Assembly: GCA_021851335.1 (NCBI GenBank) | Contig: JAJZEA010000007.1 | Coordinates: 1 to 64,000, forward strand | Length of the DNA stretch: 64,000 nucleotides | Origin: Acidobacteriota bacterium | GTDB taxonomy: Bacteria; Acidobacteriota; Terriglobia; Terriglobales; Acidobacteriaceae | Reading direction: 5' to 3' | In this document: positions 27,068 through 36,067 of the stretch, piece after piece | Layout of the letters: each line of letters opens with the position of its first letter | Position numbering within the stretch: the first letter of the stretch is position 1 | Program-made: the position numbers and the translations under genes | The notes under the pieces: generated by a model | The model's database searches: none | What the model was told of the DNA's origin: nothing | The model's input: only the letters and a program-made list of their open reading frames with translations

Positions 27068-28528
27068 ATGTCGATCCATCTTCCCCCGTCGGCGATTCCA
27101 GAAACACCATCCCCAATCCACAAGATTGCAGAGGCGATTGACCGCATTGCTCCGCTGCAAGGGCTGAGCTATGAGGAACGCGAATGGCTGGCGCAGCAGG
27201 GGACGGAGATTCGCCTGAAAGTGGGTGAAACTCTTTTTGAAGAAGGAATGCCAGCCGAGCGGATGATCCTGATCCTGAAGGGCGAGATTCATGTGCGACG
27301 GCACCGGACGGGGCCGATGACGCTGTTTATCGGGCGCGCCGGGCAGATGACGGGTCTGCTGCCATTCTCTCGGATGACCACCTATGGCGGACATGGCTTT
27401 GCGGTGCAGGATGTCTGGGCGCTGCTACTGCATCGCTCGCTTTTTCCGGAGATCATGCAGCGGATTCCCAGCTTTGGGCAGCGGGTGGTGAATACGCTGC
27501 TCGATCGCGTGCGCGAGGTGACCCGGATTGAACAGCAGGCGGAAAAGCTGACGGCGCTGGGCAAGCTGGCTGGAAATCTGGCGCACGAGCTGAACAACCC
27601 TTCGGCTGCAGCTCAACGGGCTGCCAGCGGGATTTTGAGTGAGCTGCGCCACTTCGCCGACGGTCGCTATGCGCTGGTGGCGCAGTGTCTGCGTGAAGAA
27701 CAGGTGCTGGCGATTCAGAACTGGGAGCGGCTGGCGCGGACACGCGCCGCCGATGCCCACGAAGACGGGCAGACGGCGATTGGCGACCGCGAAGATGCGA
27801 TTCTGCGCTGGCTGAGCGAGCAGCGGATTGAAGAAGGTTGGCGGATGGCGCCCGAGCTGGCAGAGCTGGGCGTGACAGTGGAAGACCTGAGCGCGCTGCC
27901 CGAGTTTTTGAGCCGCGAGGCGATGCAGGTAATGCTGGATCAGTTTGCCTCATCGCTGCGCGCCGAACACTTTGCACAGGCGATGCTGCACTCCTCGGAG
28001 CGCATCTTTGACCTGATCAGCGCAATCAAAAGCTACTCCTATATGGATCGGGCGCCGATTCTCGAAGTCGATGTTGTGGCTGGAATCGAAGCAACGCTGA
28101 GGATGCTGCAATCGCGCATGGCCGGGGTGGTGGTGGAACGTGCCTTTGAACCGGGAATGCCGACGATCAGCGCCTATGGGAGCGAGCTGAATCAGGTTTG
28201 GACCGCGCTGATGGAGAACGCTCTGGAGGCGATCCAGCAGGTGAACCGCGAAGGCTATCAGCCAAGACTGCGGCTACGCTGCGGCATGGAAGGGGATATG
28301 CTTCGGATCGAAGTGGAAGACAACGGGCCGGGAATTCCAGCCGAGCTGAAGGATCGCATCTTTGAGCCGTTCTATACGACGAAGGCTCCGGGCCACGGGC
28401 TGGGGCTGGGGCTGGATAATGCCATGCGCATTGTGCGGAAGCATCGCGGCCATCTGAGCGTGCGGTCGGAGCCGGGCGCGACGTGCTTCTGGGTGCTTCT
28501 GCCGCTGAACCAGCTTCAGGCGTACTGA
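27068..28528 (+). CDS. Sensor histidine kinase with cyclic-nucleotide-type domain
   Basis: A 486-residue soluble kinase. Residues about 30-135 form a cyclic-nucleotide-binding-like beta-roll (LKVGETLFEEGMPAERMILILKGEIHV), but the phosphate-binding cassette is degenerate (GQMTGLLPFSRMT instead of a GE...RxA pattern), so cAMP binding is doubtful. The phospho-acceptor is H173 in LAGNLAHELNNPSAAA. The ATPase part has the N box (ENALEAIQQ), G1 (VEDNGPGIP) and G2 (GHGLGLGLDNAM) motifs. No membrane segment and no receiver domain or response regulator gene nearby, so it is an orphan. The start at 27068 was chosen for its GGAGGG at 27054-27059; a GTG at 27047 lies before that site. Confidence 0.93.
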   Translation: MSIHLPPSAIPETPSPIHKIAEAIDRIAPLQGLSYEEREWLAQQGTEIRLKVGETLFEEGMPAERMILILKGEIHVRRHRTGPMTLFIGRAGQMTGLLPFSRMTTYGGHGFAVQDVWALLLHRSLFPEIMQRIPSFGQRVVNTLLDRVREVTRIEQQAEKLTALGKLAGNLAHELNNPSAAAQRAASGILSELRHFADGRYALVAQCLREEQVLAIQNWERLARTRAADAHEDGQTAIGDREDAILRWLSEQRIEEGWRMAPELAELGVTVEDLSALPEFLSREAMQVMLDQFASSLRAEHFAQAMLHSSERIFDLISAIKSYSYMDRAPILEVDVVAGIEATLRMLQSRMAGVVVERAFEPGMPTISAYGSELNQVWTALMENALEAIQQVNREGYQPRLRLRCGMEGDMLRIEVEDNGPGIPAELKDRIFEPFYTTKAPGHGLGLGLDNAMRIVRKHRGHLSVRSEPGATCFWVLLPLNQLQAY

Positions 28529-28627
28529 GAATCCGACAAGCCGAAGCCGAACGTCGCAACAGAGCCGGAGTCAGAACAAACCCGGGACCATAAATCCGGC
28601 GCTTCAAATCCGGAGCCACAACGAAAA

Positions 28628-28667
28628 CGCCTGCGACACCCGGTGATATTCCGGAATGTCGCAGGCG
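28628..28667. terminator. Bidirectional terminator between kinase and M16 peptidase genes
   Basis: An 11-bp perfect stem (28628-28638 with 28657-28667, CGCCTGCGACA/TGTCGCAGGCG) encloses a second small CCGG/CCGG pairing. It lies between two convergent genes. Confidence 0.75.
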
Positions 28668-28687
28668 CTTGTCTACTGTGCGTTGCG

Positions 28688-31549
28688 CTACTTCTGCGTT
28701 GCCGTTGCAGCCACCGGATCGCCGCTGGTGTCGCGCAGTTCAATGGGACCGAGGTTGGCTTTTTGCAACTGCGGCTCGATCTTGGCGCGGTCGCCGACGG
28801 CCAGCACAATCAGGTTCTCCGGATGGATATACTGCTGCGCGGCGTGTGCGACATCCTGCGGAGTCACCGCGGCGTAACGAGCCGGAAGAGTGGCAAAGTA
28901 ATCCTGAGGCAGGTTGTAGACAAACAGCTCCGCCATCAGTCCCGATTCACTGCCAACCGTCTCAAAGCTGCCCGGCAGAGAGCGCAGCGCGTTGTCCTTG
29001 GCCAGGGTGAGTTCGGTGGCCGTGGGCGGATCGGTGCGGATGCGATCCAGCTCCGCGAAGAGCTGAGTAGCCGCCGGACCGGTGACGTCGGTGCGCACCT
29101 GTGCCCCTGCATAGAACGGGCCTCCGTCGCGATCAAAGAAGAACCCGGAGAACGCGCCGTAGGTGTAGCCATGCTGCTCACGCAGGTTCATGTTGATGCG
29201 GCTCGAGAAAAGACCTCCAAGCACGCTGTTCATCTCCACAATCGCGGGATGATCCGGGGTGTTGCGAGGAACGCCAAGACCGAGGGCAAAGAGCGCGGTC
29301 TGCGGCGAGCCGGGCTTGTCCACAATCACCACCTTGCGCTGCGGCGCTGTGGGCGGCGCGGGAATCCGCACGGGAGTTGCCGAGACGGCCGGGTTGCTCC
29401 ATGCGCCAAAGTACTTCTGCGCCAGCGCATGAGCCTGGGCGAGGGTGAGATCACCGGCCAACACAAGGGCGGAGTCCTGCGGGGCGTAGTGCGCGGCCCA
29501 GAAGGATGCGATCTCCTGCTGCGTGGTGGCTTTGACCGAATCGAGAGTGCCGACGGGCTGGAAGCCATAAGGCTGGTTGCCATAGAGCAGCTTGGCCCCG
29601 ACGCGCAGCATGGAGGCAACCGGCTGATCGGACTCCTGGAGGATAGCAATCATGCGCTGCTTGCGCACGCGCTCGACCTCGGTGGAGGCAAAGGCTGGAT
29701 GAAGCGCGACGTCGGACAGCAGCTCCATCGCGGCGTTGGTGTTGTTGGTCAGCGCGCCGATGCTGACTCCTGCCGAGTCCATGCCTGCCGTCGAGCCGAT
29801 GCTGGCGCCGATCAGCGCCACGTCGTTGGCAAGCTCGGTGGCCGAGCGGCTTTTGGTTCCCTGCGTGAGCATGCTCGCGGTGTAGGAAGCCAGGCCGGGT
29901 CGCGTGGCGGGATTGTTTTCTCCGCCGGCGCGCGTAACCAGATTGGCGCTCAGCACGGGCAGTTCATGCTGCTGAATCAGATACACCTTCAGCCCGTTCG
30001 AAAGCGTGAATACATCGGACGAAGGCAGATGGAGCTTCGATTCCGGACCCGGCTTGGGCGCGTCCTTGCGCCATGTCTGCGCTGTCTCAAACGCCTGCGA
30101 ATAGGGTGGCGTGACGACGGTGTGCAGATCGGTGTCCGCCGGGCTGCGCGGCACATCTTCGGTGACCTTCTTGCCGGGAACGCACTCGACAACGACACGC
30201 TGGTTATCGCCGAAGTACTTCATGCCCGCCTGCTGAATGCTGGCCGTGGTGAGGGCTTCGTAGCCTGCGATGTCCTTGGGCAGGTAGCCAGGATCGTGCT
30301 CGTACTGGTTGTAGCGATCCATCATGTCGGCGACGCCGCCAAAACCGCCCAGGCGCTGGAGACCCTGAATCATGCCGGTGAGCGTCTTGTTGCGCGCGCG
30401 ATCCAGCTCCGCTTGCGTAGGGCCGTTTTTGCGCAGGCTGGCGATCTCTTCATCCACCTTGGCCTGAATGTCGGCAAGCTTGACGCCGGGCCGCGCGATA
30501 ATGTCGCACTGCGCCATGGAGGTGATCATGACCTGCTCGTCGGAACAGCTTACGCTTTGCGCGACCTGATCCTTGTAGACCAGGCGCTGATAAAGGCGGC
30601 TGACCTTGCCGCCGCCGAGGATGTCGAGAAAGATCTCCGACGCCCGGTCACCCGGCGTGAATGCAGCAGGCGTGAGCCAGCCCAGGCTGAGGCGCGGAAG
30701 CTGCACGGTGTCTGTGATGACCTCACGACGCTCGGCCACAATCGGCGGGGTGACAACATGGACCGGAGCGACAGACGGACCGCGCGGAATGGGGCCAAAG
30801 TACTTGGCAATCTCCGCCTTCAGCTCAGCCGTGTTGAAGTCGCCCACGATAGCGATGCTGGCGTTGTTCGGCGTGTAGTACTCGTGGAAAAACTCGCGAA
30901 CGTCGTTCAGGCGCGCGGCTTCCACGTCGGCGTGGGAGCCGATGACGTTGCCGTAGTAGGGATGCGTTTTGGGAAAGAGCAGATGGCCGACAGCTTCATC
31001 GGCGACGTCATACGGCTGGCCTTCATCCTGCCGCAGCTCGTTGCGCACCACGTCGCGCTGGTTGGTCAGCTTGGCGCGATCGAGCGTCTCCAGCAGAAAG
31101 CCCATGCGGTCGCTCTCCAGCCAGAGCGCCAGATCAAGCTGGTTGCTGGGCACGGTTTCAAAGTAATTCGTCCGGTCGTAGCTGGTGGTGCCGTTGATGT
31201 CCGTCGCTCCGGCGCCCTCCAGATAGCGGAAGTGGGCCTTTTCGCCGACGTGCTCGGAGCCTTCAAACATCATGTGCTCGAAGAGATGGGCAAAGCCGGT
31301 GCGCCCGGCGCGTTCATTGGCCGGGCCAACGTGGTACCAGAGATCCACGGCGACCAGAGGCAGACGATGATCCTCACGCAGAATCACTTCCAGACCATTC
31401 GGAAGCGTGTACTTTTCGTACTTGAGATCAGGCACCTTGAGCGGCGCGGTGGCCAGGGCCGGTAAGGCCAGGCAGGCCACCAGCGAAGCGGCAAGGAAAA
31501 CCTTGCGCCTGAAACTGAAAGTAACAGCGCGAACGAAAGATCGATTCAT
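28688..31549 (-). CDS. Exported M16 family zinc peptidase (two tandem domains)
   Basis: A 953-residue insulinase/pitrilysin-type metallopeptidase. The N-terminus has a signal (about 1-34, ALPALATA). The first M16 domain carries the inverted zinc motif HLFEH with the preceding GPANERAGRTGFA, so it is the catalytic half; the second M16-like domain, beginning near VFTLSNGLKVYLIQQHELP, lacks an HxxEH and should be the inactive partner that closes the chamber. Expected to degrade peptides in the periplasm. The start is the ATG beginning the signal peptide; the frame extends to 31732 without features. Length and two-domain form match the PqqL/YmxG-like periplasmic proteases. Confidence 0.93.
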   Translation of the reverse strand: MNRSFVRAVTFSFRRKVFLAASLVACLALPALATAPLKVPDLKYEKYTLPNGLEVILREDHRLPLVAVDLWYHVGPANERAGRTGFAHLFEHMMFEGSEHVGEKAHFRYLEGAGATDINGTTSYDRTNYFETVPSNQLDLALWLESDRMGFLLETLDRAKLTNQRDVVRNELRQDEGQPYDVADEAVGHLLFPKTHPYYGNVIGSHADVEAARLNDVREFFHEYYTPNNASIAIVGDFNTAELKAEIAKYFGPIPRGPSVAPVHVVTPPIVAERREVITDTVQLPRLSLGWLTPAAFTPGDRASEIFLDILGGGKVSRLYQRLVYKDQVAQSVSCSDEQVMITSMAQCDIIARPGVKLADIQAKVDEEIASLRKNGPTQAELDRARNKTLTGMIQGLQRLGGFGGVADMMDRYNQYEHDPGYLPKDIAGYEALTTASIQQAGMKYFGDNQRVVVECVPGKKVTEDVPRSPADTDLHTVVTPPYSQAFETAQTWRKDAPKPGPESKLHLPSSDVFTLSNGLKVYLIQQHELPVLSANLVTRAGGENNPATRPGLASYTASMLTQGTKSRSATELANDVALIGASIGSTAGMDSAGVSIGALTNNTNAAMELLSDVALHPAFASTEVERVRKQRMIAILQESDQPVASMLRVGAKLLYGNQPYGFQPVGTLDSVKATTQQEIASFWAAHYAPQDSALVLAGDLTLAQAHALAQKYFGAWSNPAVSATPVRIPAPPTAPQRKVVIVDKPGSPQTALFALGLGVPRNTPDHPAIVEMNSVLGGLFSSRINMNLREQHGYTYGAFSGFFFDRDGGPFYAGAQVRTDVTGPAATQLFAELDRIRTDPPTATELTLAKDNALRSLPGSFETVGSESGLMAELFVYNLPQDYFATLPARYAAVTPQDVAHAAQQYIHPENLIVLAVGDRAKIEPQLQKANLGPIELRDTSGDPVAATATQK

Positions 31550-31704
31550 CCTGAGAGTCTCCTGAGTGAAGATCAGTGGGGAGATACACGCGTCCGGAAG
31601 ATGAGCGCGCGAACGTACCAGATACGAGATACGAGAATTGCGGTTGGGCGGTTCCATTTCGCCCCGGGCTTGGCGGCCCGGAGAATGCGCATCGATGGAG
31701 CGGA

Positions 31705-31989
31705 TTACTTTTCCACTTCCACGCCGCGCCAAAAGGCGACATGGTTCTTGATCTTGCGCGCTGCCGGCTTCGGATCCGGATAATACCAGGCGGCGTCCAG
31801 ATTTTCCTGATCGCCCCAGATGAGCGTGTAGTAACGAGCCTGACCCTTCCAGGGGCAGGTGGAGGTAGTGGAGCTGGGACGAAAGTACTCGCGCTTCAAA
31901 GCAGATTCAGGGAAATAAACATTGCCTTCCACGACCTCATACTGGTCGCTTTCGGCGATCACAAGACCATTCCAGACGGCTTTTGCCAT
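31705..31989 (-). CDS. DUF427 family protein
   Basis: A 94-residue protein that is complete for the DUF427 family: AVWNGLVIAESDQYEVVEGNVYFP at the start, STCPWKGQARYY in the middle and AAWYYPDPKPAARKIKNHVAFW at the end. The family folds as a small beta-rich barrel; its function is not known. Start chosen at the ATG of MAKAVWNG; the longer frame to 32073 would run into the terminator hairpin. It lies between the M16 peptidase gene and a small exported protein gene and reads the same way. Confidence 0.92.
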   Translation of the reverse strand: MAKAVWNGLVIAESDQYEVVEGNVYFPESALKREYFRPSSTTSTCPWKGQARYYTLIWGDQENLDAAWYYPDPKPAARKIKNHVAFWRGVEVEK

Positions 31990-32028
31990 AATGATCGAAC
32001 ACCTTGGGATTGGATTGATACGATACAA

Positions 32029-32067
32029 GCCTGCTGGCATGGTCAGAAAGCAACCATGCCAGCAGGC
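32029..32067 (-). terminator. Strong terminator of the 108-aa exported protein gene
   Basis: A perfect 15-bp stem (GCCTGCTGGCATGGT with ACCATGCCAGCAGGC) and nine-base loop; read leftward the stem is followed by TTGTATCG. Confidence 0.85.
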
Positions 32068-32101
32068 TATCAAGCGGTAGGAAAGAGCACAAGAGCGAAG
32101 C

Positions 32102-32428
32102 TTAGGCCATCGGCTTGACGCTGGTGATGTGAACGCTCTTCTTGGCCGCGTCCACCGTGGCGGTGATCGTCACATGATCCCCATAGACGCTCTTGACCGC
32201 ATCCGGATTGTCGATGGCCCAGACCATCTTCTTGGCATCATCGACGAAAACCGGCTTTTCGCCCATGCCGATGCACTTCTTGACGCAGGCCGCACCCGAA
32301 CCAGCGTGCTTGGCTCCGCACATGGCATCGGAGACGTATCCGGTGATTTTGGTGGAGGTACCTGCGGCGAATGCTGCTACTGAAGCCATCGTCGCGACGG
32401 AGAAGGTGAGTGCAAGAATACGCTTCAT
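32102..32428 (-). CDS. Small exported protein, function unknown
   Basis: A 108-residue protein with a good signal peptide (MKRILALTFSVATMASVAAFA). The mature part holds three cysteines in one segment (VSDAMCGAKHAGSGAACVKKCI) and a beta-rich tail (VYGDHVTITATVDAAKKSVHITSV), similar to small secreted proteins common in acidobacteria. The Cys/His grouping CGAKH could bind a metal or form disulfides; I cannot name a function. A purine-rich AGGAAGAAA precedes the ATG and a strong terminator follows, so the gene is monocistronic. Confidence 0.85.
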   Translation of the reverse strand: MKRILALTFSVATMASVAAFAAGTSTKITGYVSDAMCGAKHAGSGAACVKKCIGMGEKPVFVDDAKKMVWAIDNPDAVKSVYGDHVTITATVDAAKKSVHITSVKPMA

Positions 32429-32564
32429 AGAGGTTTCTTCCTTTGCTGTTAAACACTGATTTCAAAGCCGCGTGCGCCCAGATGGCTGCGACAAGGTAAT
32501 GATGCTCCCCAGCCTAAGCATTTGGCAAGCATTCCCGGAGACGCTTGAAGCCGAATGAGCAATC

Positions 32565-33008
32565 TCAGGCTGTTTTTCTGTTTTCACGCATCTTTGCGAT
32601 GTTCTTTTTCATGCCCTCAAACATCGTCGAGGCGGTTGGATACAACTCGATCAGCTTGAGCACCTTGCCCATGTAGCCGGGGCGCTGCGCGTGAATCTCC
32701 GGCAGGATGTGCGCCAGCTTGGCCGCGTAGAAGAAAGGTTCGCCGTTGGTGTCCAGAAAGAGATCCGCCGAAAGCGAGCCATGAAGAACGAGCGCTGCGG
32801 CCATCTCCCAGTAACTGACCACCTGACGCAGATAGGCGTTGCGCTGGGAGCCGAATTCATTGAGGACGATGAAGAATTCCTCGGCCGTATCCGGCCAGAA
32901 CTCCGTCAAAAACCAGGCGCGCGCCTGACGCATGACAGTCTCGGTGCGCAGTTCATAGAGCTTCAGAATCAGCTCGGCATCGCTATGCGAAGCCAGTGTC
33001 TTTTCCAT
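32565..33008 (-). CDS. Conserved hypothetical, helical protein
   Basis: A 147-residue protein rich in helices and aromatic residues (ARAWFLTEFWPDTAEEFFIVLN, QVVSYWEMAAALVLHGSLSADLFLD). No signal peptide or membrane segment. I do not recognise a named domain; it resembles acidobacterial proteins annotated as hypothetical (DUF4760-like pattern, uncertain). GGAGG stands eight bases before the chosen ATG; an earlier in-frame ATG at 33026 is less well placed. It is followed leftwards by the small exported protein gene after about 135 bases. Confidence 0.8.
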   Translation of the reverse strand: MEKTLASHSDAELILKLYELRTETVMRQARAWFLTEFWPDTAEEFFIVLNEFGSQRNAYLRQVVSYWEMAAALVLHGSLSADLFLDTNGEPFFYAAKLAHILPEIHAQRPGYMGKVLKLIELYPTASTMFEGMKKNIAKMRENRKTA

Positions 33009-33051
33009 GTTGATTCCTCCATACAAGTTTTGCAGTGCGGGGTTTCAGATG

Positions 33052-33082
33052 CGGGGATGCGACGAGAGTCGTTACATCCCCG
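33052..33082 (-). terminator. Terminator after topA
   Basis: A nested hairpin: outer stem CGGGGATG/CATCCCCG and inner CGAC-GAGA-GTCG, 35 bases after the topA stop. Confidence 0.7.
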
Positions 33083-33116
33083 GAAAGTTCAGCAGAGAGT
33101 CCGGTAGGCCCGGCCT

Positions 33117-35831
33117 TCAGGAGACTGGTTCCAGTTGTTCCTGTTCGCTGCGAGCGCCGAGCTTGACCGGCCCGTGCGTCTCGGCCGTGGGAGCTGCCGG
33201 CGGGGGTGGCGCGTCGCCGATGCGTTTTTCATATTCGCAGACGGCAACCGCGCGGGCAGGCTTTTTGACGGCTTTCTCCGGAAGCTTTGCCTTGCTGCGT
33301 TTCGCTGCCGGTTTGGCCGTCTCCTCGACGGCTTCCTCTTGCGGCTTGCTGTTGGGGCAGAAAAGGTAGACACCCGTCTTGAGCGTCTTTTCCAGCAGGT
33401 ACGGGCTGTGGCACTTGGGACACTTCTTCGCCACCGGCTTGTAGTTCGAGGTGAAATCGCACTTCGGATAGTTGGTACAACCCCAGAAGATGTTTCCGCG
33501 ACGAGCCTTGCGCTCGGCCAGGTCGCCCTCACCGCACTTCGGGCACTTCATGCCTTCGATGAGGTTCTGTTTCACATATTTGCACTTGGGATAGCCGGAG
33601 CAGGAGACGAATTCGCCGTAAGCCCCCTGACGCAGAACCAGATCCTTGCCGCAGACCGGACACGCTTCGCCGGTGGGCTGAGGCGCATTCAGCTTCTGCT
33701 GCTGCTTCTGGCTCAGCTTGCGGATCGTCTTGCAGGGCGGATCCTCATTGAAGCCCGGGCAGGCCATGTAGGGCCCAAAGATGCCACGACGCAGCACCAT
33801 CACGCGACCGCAGTTGTCGCAGTACTCCTCGCTTTGTTCGGATTCGAGAGCATCCTTGAAGACCATGTCCGGCTTGGCAGCGACGTTTTCGCGCGTGAAA
33901 GTGCAACTGTTCTTGTCCTTCTTGTTGTAGGCGCTGCACGAGTAGAAGGTGCCGAACTTGCCCCACTTCAGCACCAGCGGAGAGCCGCACCGCTCACACT
34001 TTTCGTCGGTGGGAATCTCCATCGCCTTGATCGACTCCATCTCTTTTTCCGCGACCTTCAGTTCCTTTTCAAAGTGCGAATAGAAGCCTTTGAGCAGATC
34101 CGTCCAGCGCTCTTTGCCGTCTTCAATGTCATCCAGCTCTTCTTCAAGCCGCGCCGTGTACGCCGGATCAAAGATATAACCGAAATTCTTCACCAGCAGA
34201 TCGCAGACCACAACGCCAATCTCGGTGGGATAGAAGCGATTCGAGACCTTGGTCACGTACTCGCGATCCTGAATCGTGTTGATGATGGAGGCGTAGGTGG
34301 ATGGGCGACCGATACCGCGCTCTTCCAGCACCTTCACCAGCGAAGCTTCATTGAAGCGCGGCGGGGGCTGTGTGAATTTCTGCTGCGGATCGAGCGCGCG
34401 ACAGACCAGTTCGCGCACACCCTCGAGCGAAGGCAGACGCTGATCGTCGCCTTCTTCGTCGGAATCCTTGCGCTCCTCAAACATCTCATAGACCTTGAGG
34501 AAGCCGTCGAAGCGCAGCACGCGGCCGCTGACGCGGAAATCATAGTTCCTTCCGTCGAGCTGCGAACGCGCGTCGATCTTCGCCGTGGTCACGTCATAGA
34601 TGGCCGGGGTCATCTGCGAAGCGACAAAACGCTGCCAGATAAGCCGGTAAAGCTTGAGCTGCTCGTCGGTGAGATACTGCGCCATCGACTCCGGGGTGCG
34701 CGCGGCATCGGTGGGGCGGATGGCTTCGTGCGCATCCTGCGCGTCTTTTTTGCCTTGAAACGAGTTGGGCGTGGCAGGCAGATACTGCGGGCCAAGCCGC
34801 TCGGCGATCCACTGACGCGCGCTCTCCTTGGCCTCCGGCGAGACGCGCGGCGAATCGGTACGCATGTAGGTGATGAGGCCGACAGTGCCTTCGGCTCCGA
34901 TGTCCACGCCCTCATAGAGCCGCTGCGCCACACCCATGGTGCGCCGCACATTGAAGCCGAGCTTGCTGGCCGCATCACGCTGCAACTGGCTAGTGATGAA
35001 CGGAGCCAGCGGCTTGCGTCGCTGCTCGGTCTGCGTGACGGAGCCAAGCGTCCAGTCTGCCTTGCCAAGAGCCGCGAGAACCGAGTCAACGGATGCCTTG
35101 TCCGGCAATGCGTTGGCCAGGAACTGCGCCTTGCCTTCTTTATCCACTCCGTTGGCGACGCGAATCGCCTCGCCATCGATGCCCACCAGGCTGGCGCGGA
35201 AGCTGCGCTCGGCTTTGCCGCGCGGATGCAGCGCGGCGGCGATGTTCCAGTACTCGACCGGCTTGAAGCCGGCGATCTCCCGCTCGCGCTCCACGATCAG
35301 ACGCACAGCCACGGTCTGCACGCGACCGGCAGAGAGGCCGCGACGCACCTTGTCCCACAGCAGCGGTGAAACCTGATAACCCACCAGACGATCGAGCACG
35401 CGGCGCGTCTGCTGCGCGTCGACCAGATCCTGATCGATATCCCGCGCATGTTGAAACGCGTCCTGAACAGCTTTCTTGGTGATCTCGTTAAACGTGACCC
35501 GCTGGATTTTTTTGCGCAGCGCGGCGCTGGTGCCCAGTTGCAGCGCCAGGTGATAGGCGATCGCTTCGCCTTCGCGGTCCGGGTCAGGCGCCAGATAAAT
35601 ATGATCCGCTTTGGCGGCGGCGCGCTTGAGCTGCTGCACCAGCTTTTCCTTGCCCGGCGACACAATGAGCGTCGGCTCAAAGGTGCGTTTTTCCAATTCG
35701 ACGCCGATATCGTTTTTGGGCAGGTCCATGATGTGACCAATCGAGGCCTGCACCTCGAAGTCTTTACCGAGATATTTTCCAATCGTCTTGGCCTTGGCGG
35801 GCGATTCGACGATAACCAGTGATTTGCTCAT
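33117..35831 (-). CDS. topA: DNA topoisomerase I with five zinc ribbons
   Basis: A 904-residue type IA topoisomerase that relaxes negative supercoils. The Toprim domain has VIVESPAKAKTIGKYLG (E9) and PDPDREGE (83-90); the active tyrosine is Y322 in GLITYMRTDSPR. The C-terminus carries five Cys4 zinc ribbons (starting CERCGSP, CDNCGRV, CPVCGKD, CPKCGEG, CPKCHSP), the last followed by a Lys/Ala/Glu-rich tail. E. coli TopA has three plus two degenerate ribbons. AAGGAAG precedes the ATG. A 744-codon open frame on the other strand over this gene is a shadow. dprA lies upstream in the same direction, as in many bacteria. Confidence 0.97.
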   Translation of the reverse strand: MSKSLVIVESPAKAKTIGKYLGKDFEVQASIGHIMDLPKNDIGVELEKRTFEPTLIVSPGKEKLVQQLKRAAAKADHIYLAPDPDREGEAIAYHLALQLGTSAALRKKIQRVTFNEITKKAVQDAFQHARDIDQDLVDAQQTRRVLDRLVGYQVSPLLWDKVRRGLSAGRVQTVAVRLIVEREREIAGFKPVEYWNIAAALHPRGKAERSFRASLVGIDGEAIRVANGVDKEGKAQFLANALPDKASVDSVLAALGKADWTLGSVTQTEQRRKPLAPFITSQLQRDAASKLGFNVRRTMGVAQRLYEGVDIGAEGTVGLITYMRTDSPRVSPEAKESARQWIAERLGPQYLPATPNSFQGKKDAQDAHEAIRPTDAARTPESMAQYLTDEQLKLYRLIWQRFVASQMTPAIYDVTTAKIDARSQLDGRNYDFRVSGRVLRFDGFLKVYEMFEERKDSDEEGDDQRLPSLEGVRELVCRALDPQQKFTQPPPRFNEASLVKVLEERGIGRPSTYASIINTIQDREYVTKVSNRFYPTEIGVVVCDLLVKNFGYIFDPAYTARLEEELDDIEDGKERWTDLLKGFYSHFEKELKVAEKEMESIKAMEIPTDEKCERCGSPLVLKWGKFGTFYSCSAYNKKDKNSCTFTRENVAAKPDMVFKDALESEQSEEYCDNCGRVMVLRRGIFGPYMACPGFNEDPPCKTIRKLSQKQQQKLNAPQPTGEACPVCGKDLVLRQGAYGEFVSCSGYPKCKYVKQNLIEGMKCPKCGEGDLAERKARRGNIFWGCTNYPKCDFTSNYKPVAKKCPKCHSPYLLEKTLKTGVYLFCPNSKPQEEAVEETAKPAAKRSKAKLPEKAVKKPARAVAVCEYEKRIGDAPPPPAAPTAETHGPVKLGARSEQEQLEPVS

Positions 35832-36067
35832 TTTCTTCCTTCTAAAAATCTCGCTGTTCCCCAATGTAACGCGATTTCCACTGCTCCCTTTGGACTCATC
35901 TCAGGGGTTTCCGTTTTGTTGCTCAATCGGCACTCGGCAGAGACGGAGTTTCGATCCTGCATCGGAACAGCGAAAAACGAGGTGCAGAACACTGCAAGCT
36001 AACACGGATGGGGGCACCGTTACCAGTTTCGGTTTGCATTGCATCGGCGCGTCAAAATCGGAAGCCG

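Noticed and set aside
28570-28620. A T-loop-like TTCAAATCC suggesting a tRNA
   Set aside because: No acceptor, anticodon or D-arm pairing around it; no tRNA is supported anywhere in the window.
28643-31465. A 940-codon open frame antisense to the M16 peptidase gene
   Set aside because: High-GC DNA gives long antisense frames; its protein is Arg/Gly/Val-rich without domains, and the opposite strand encodes a clear M16 peptidase.
33135-35369. A 744-codon open frame antisense to topA
   Set aside because: It overlaps a fully recognised TopA and has no conserved motif.
36000-36067. Possible small gene between dprA and topA
   Set aside because: Frames there lack ribosome binding sites and run antisense into dprA.
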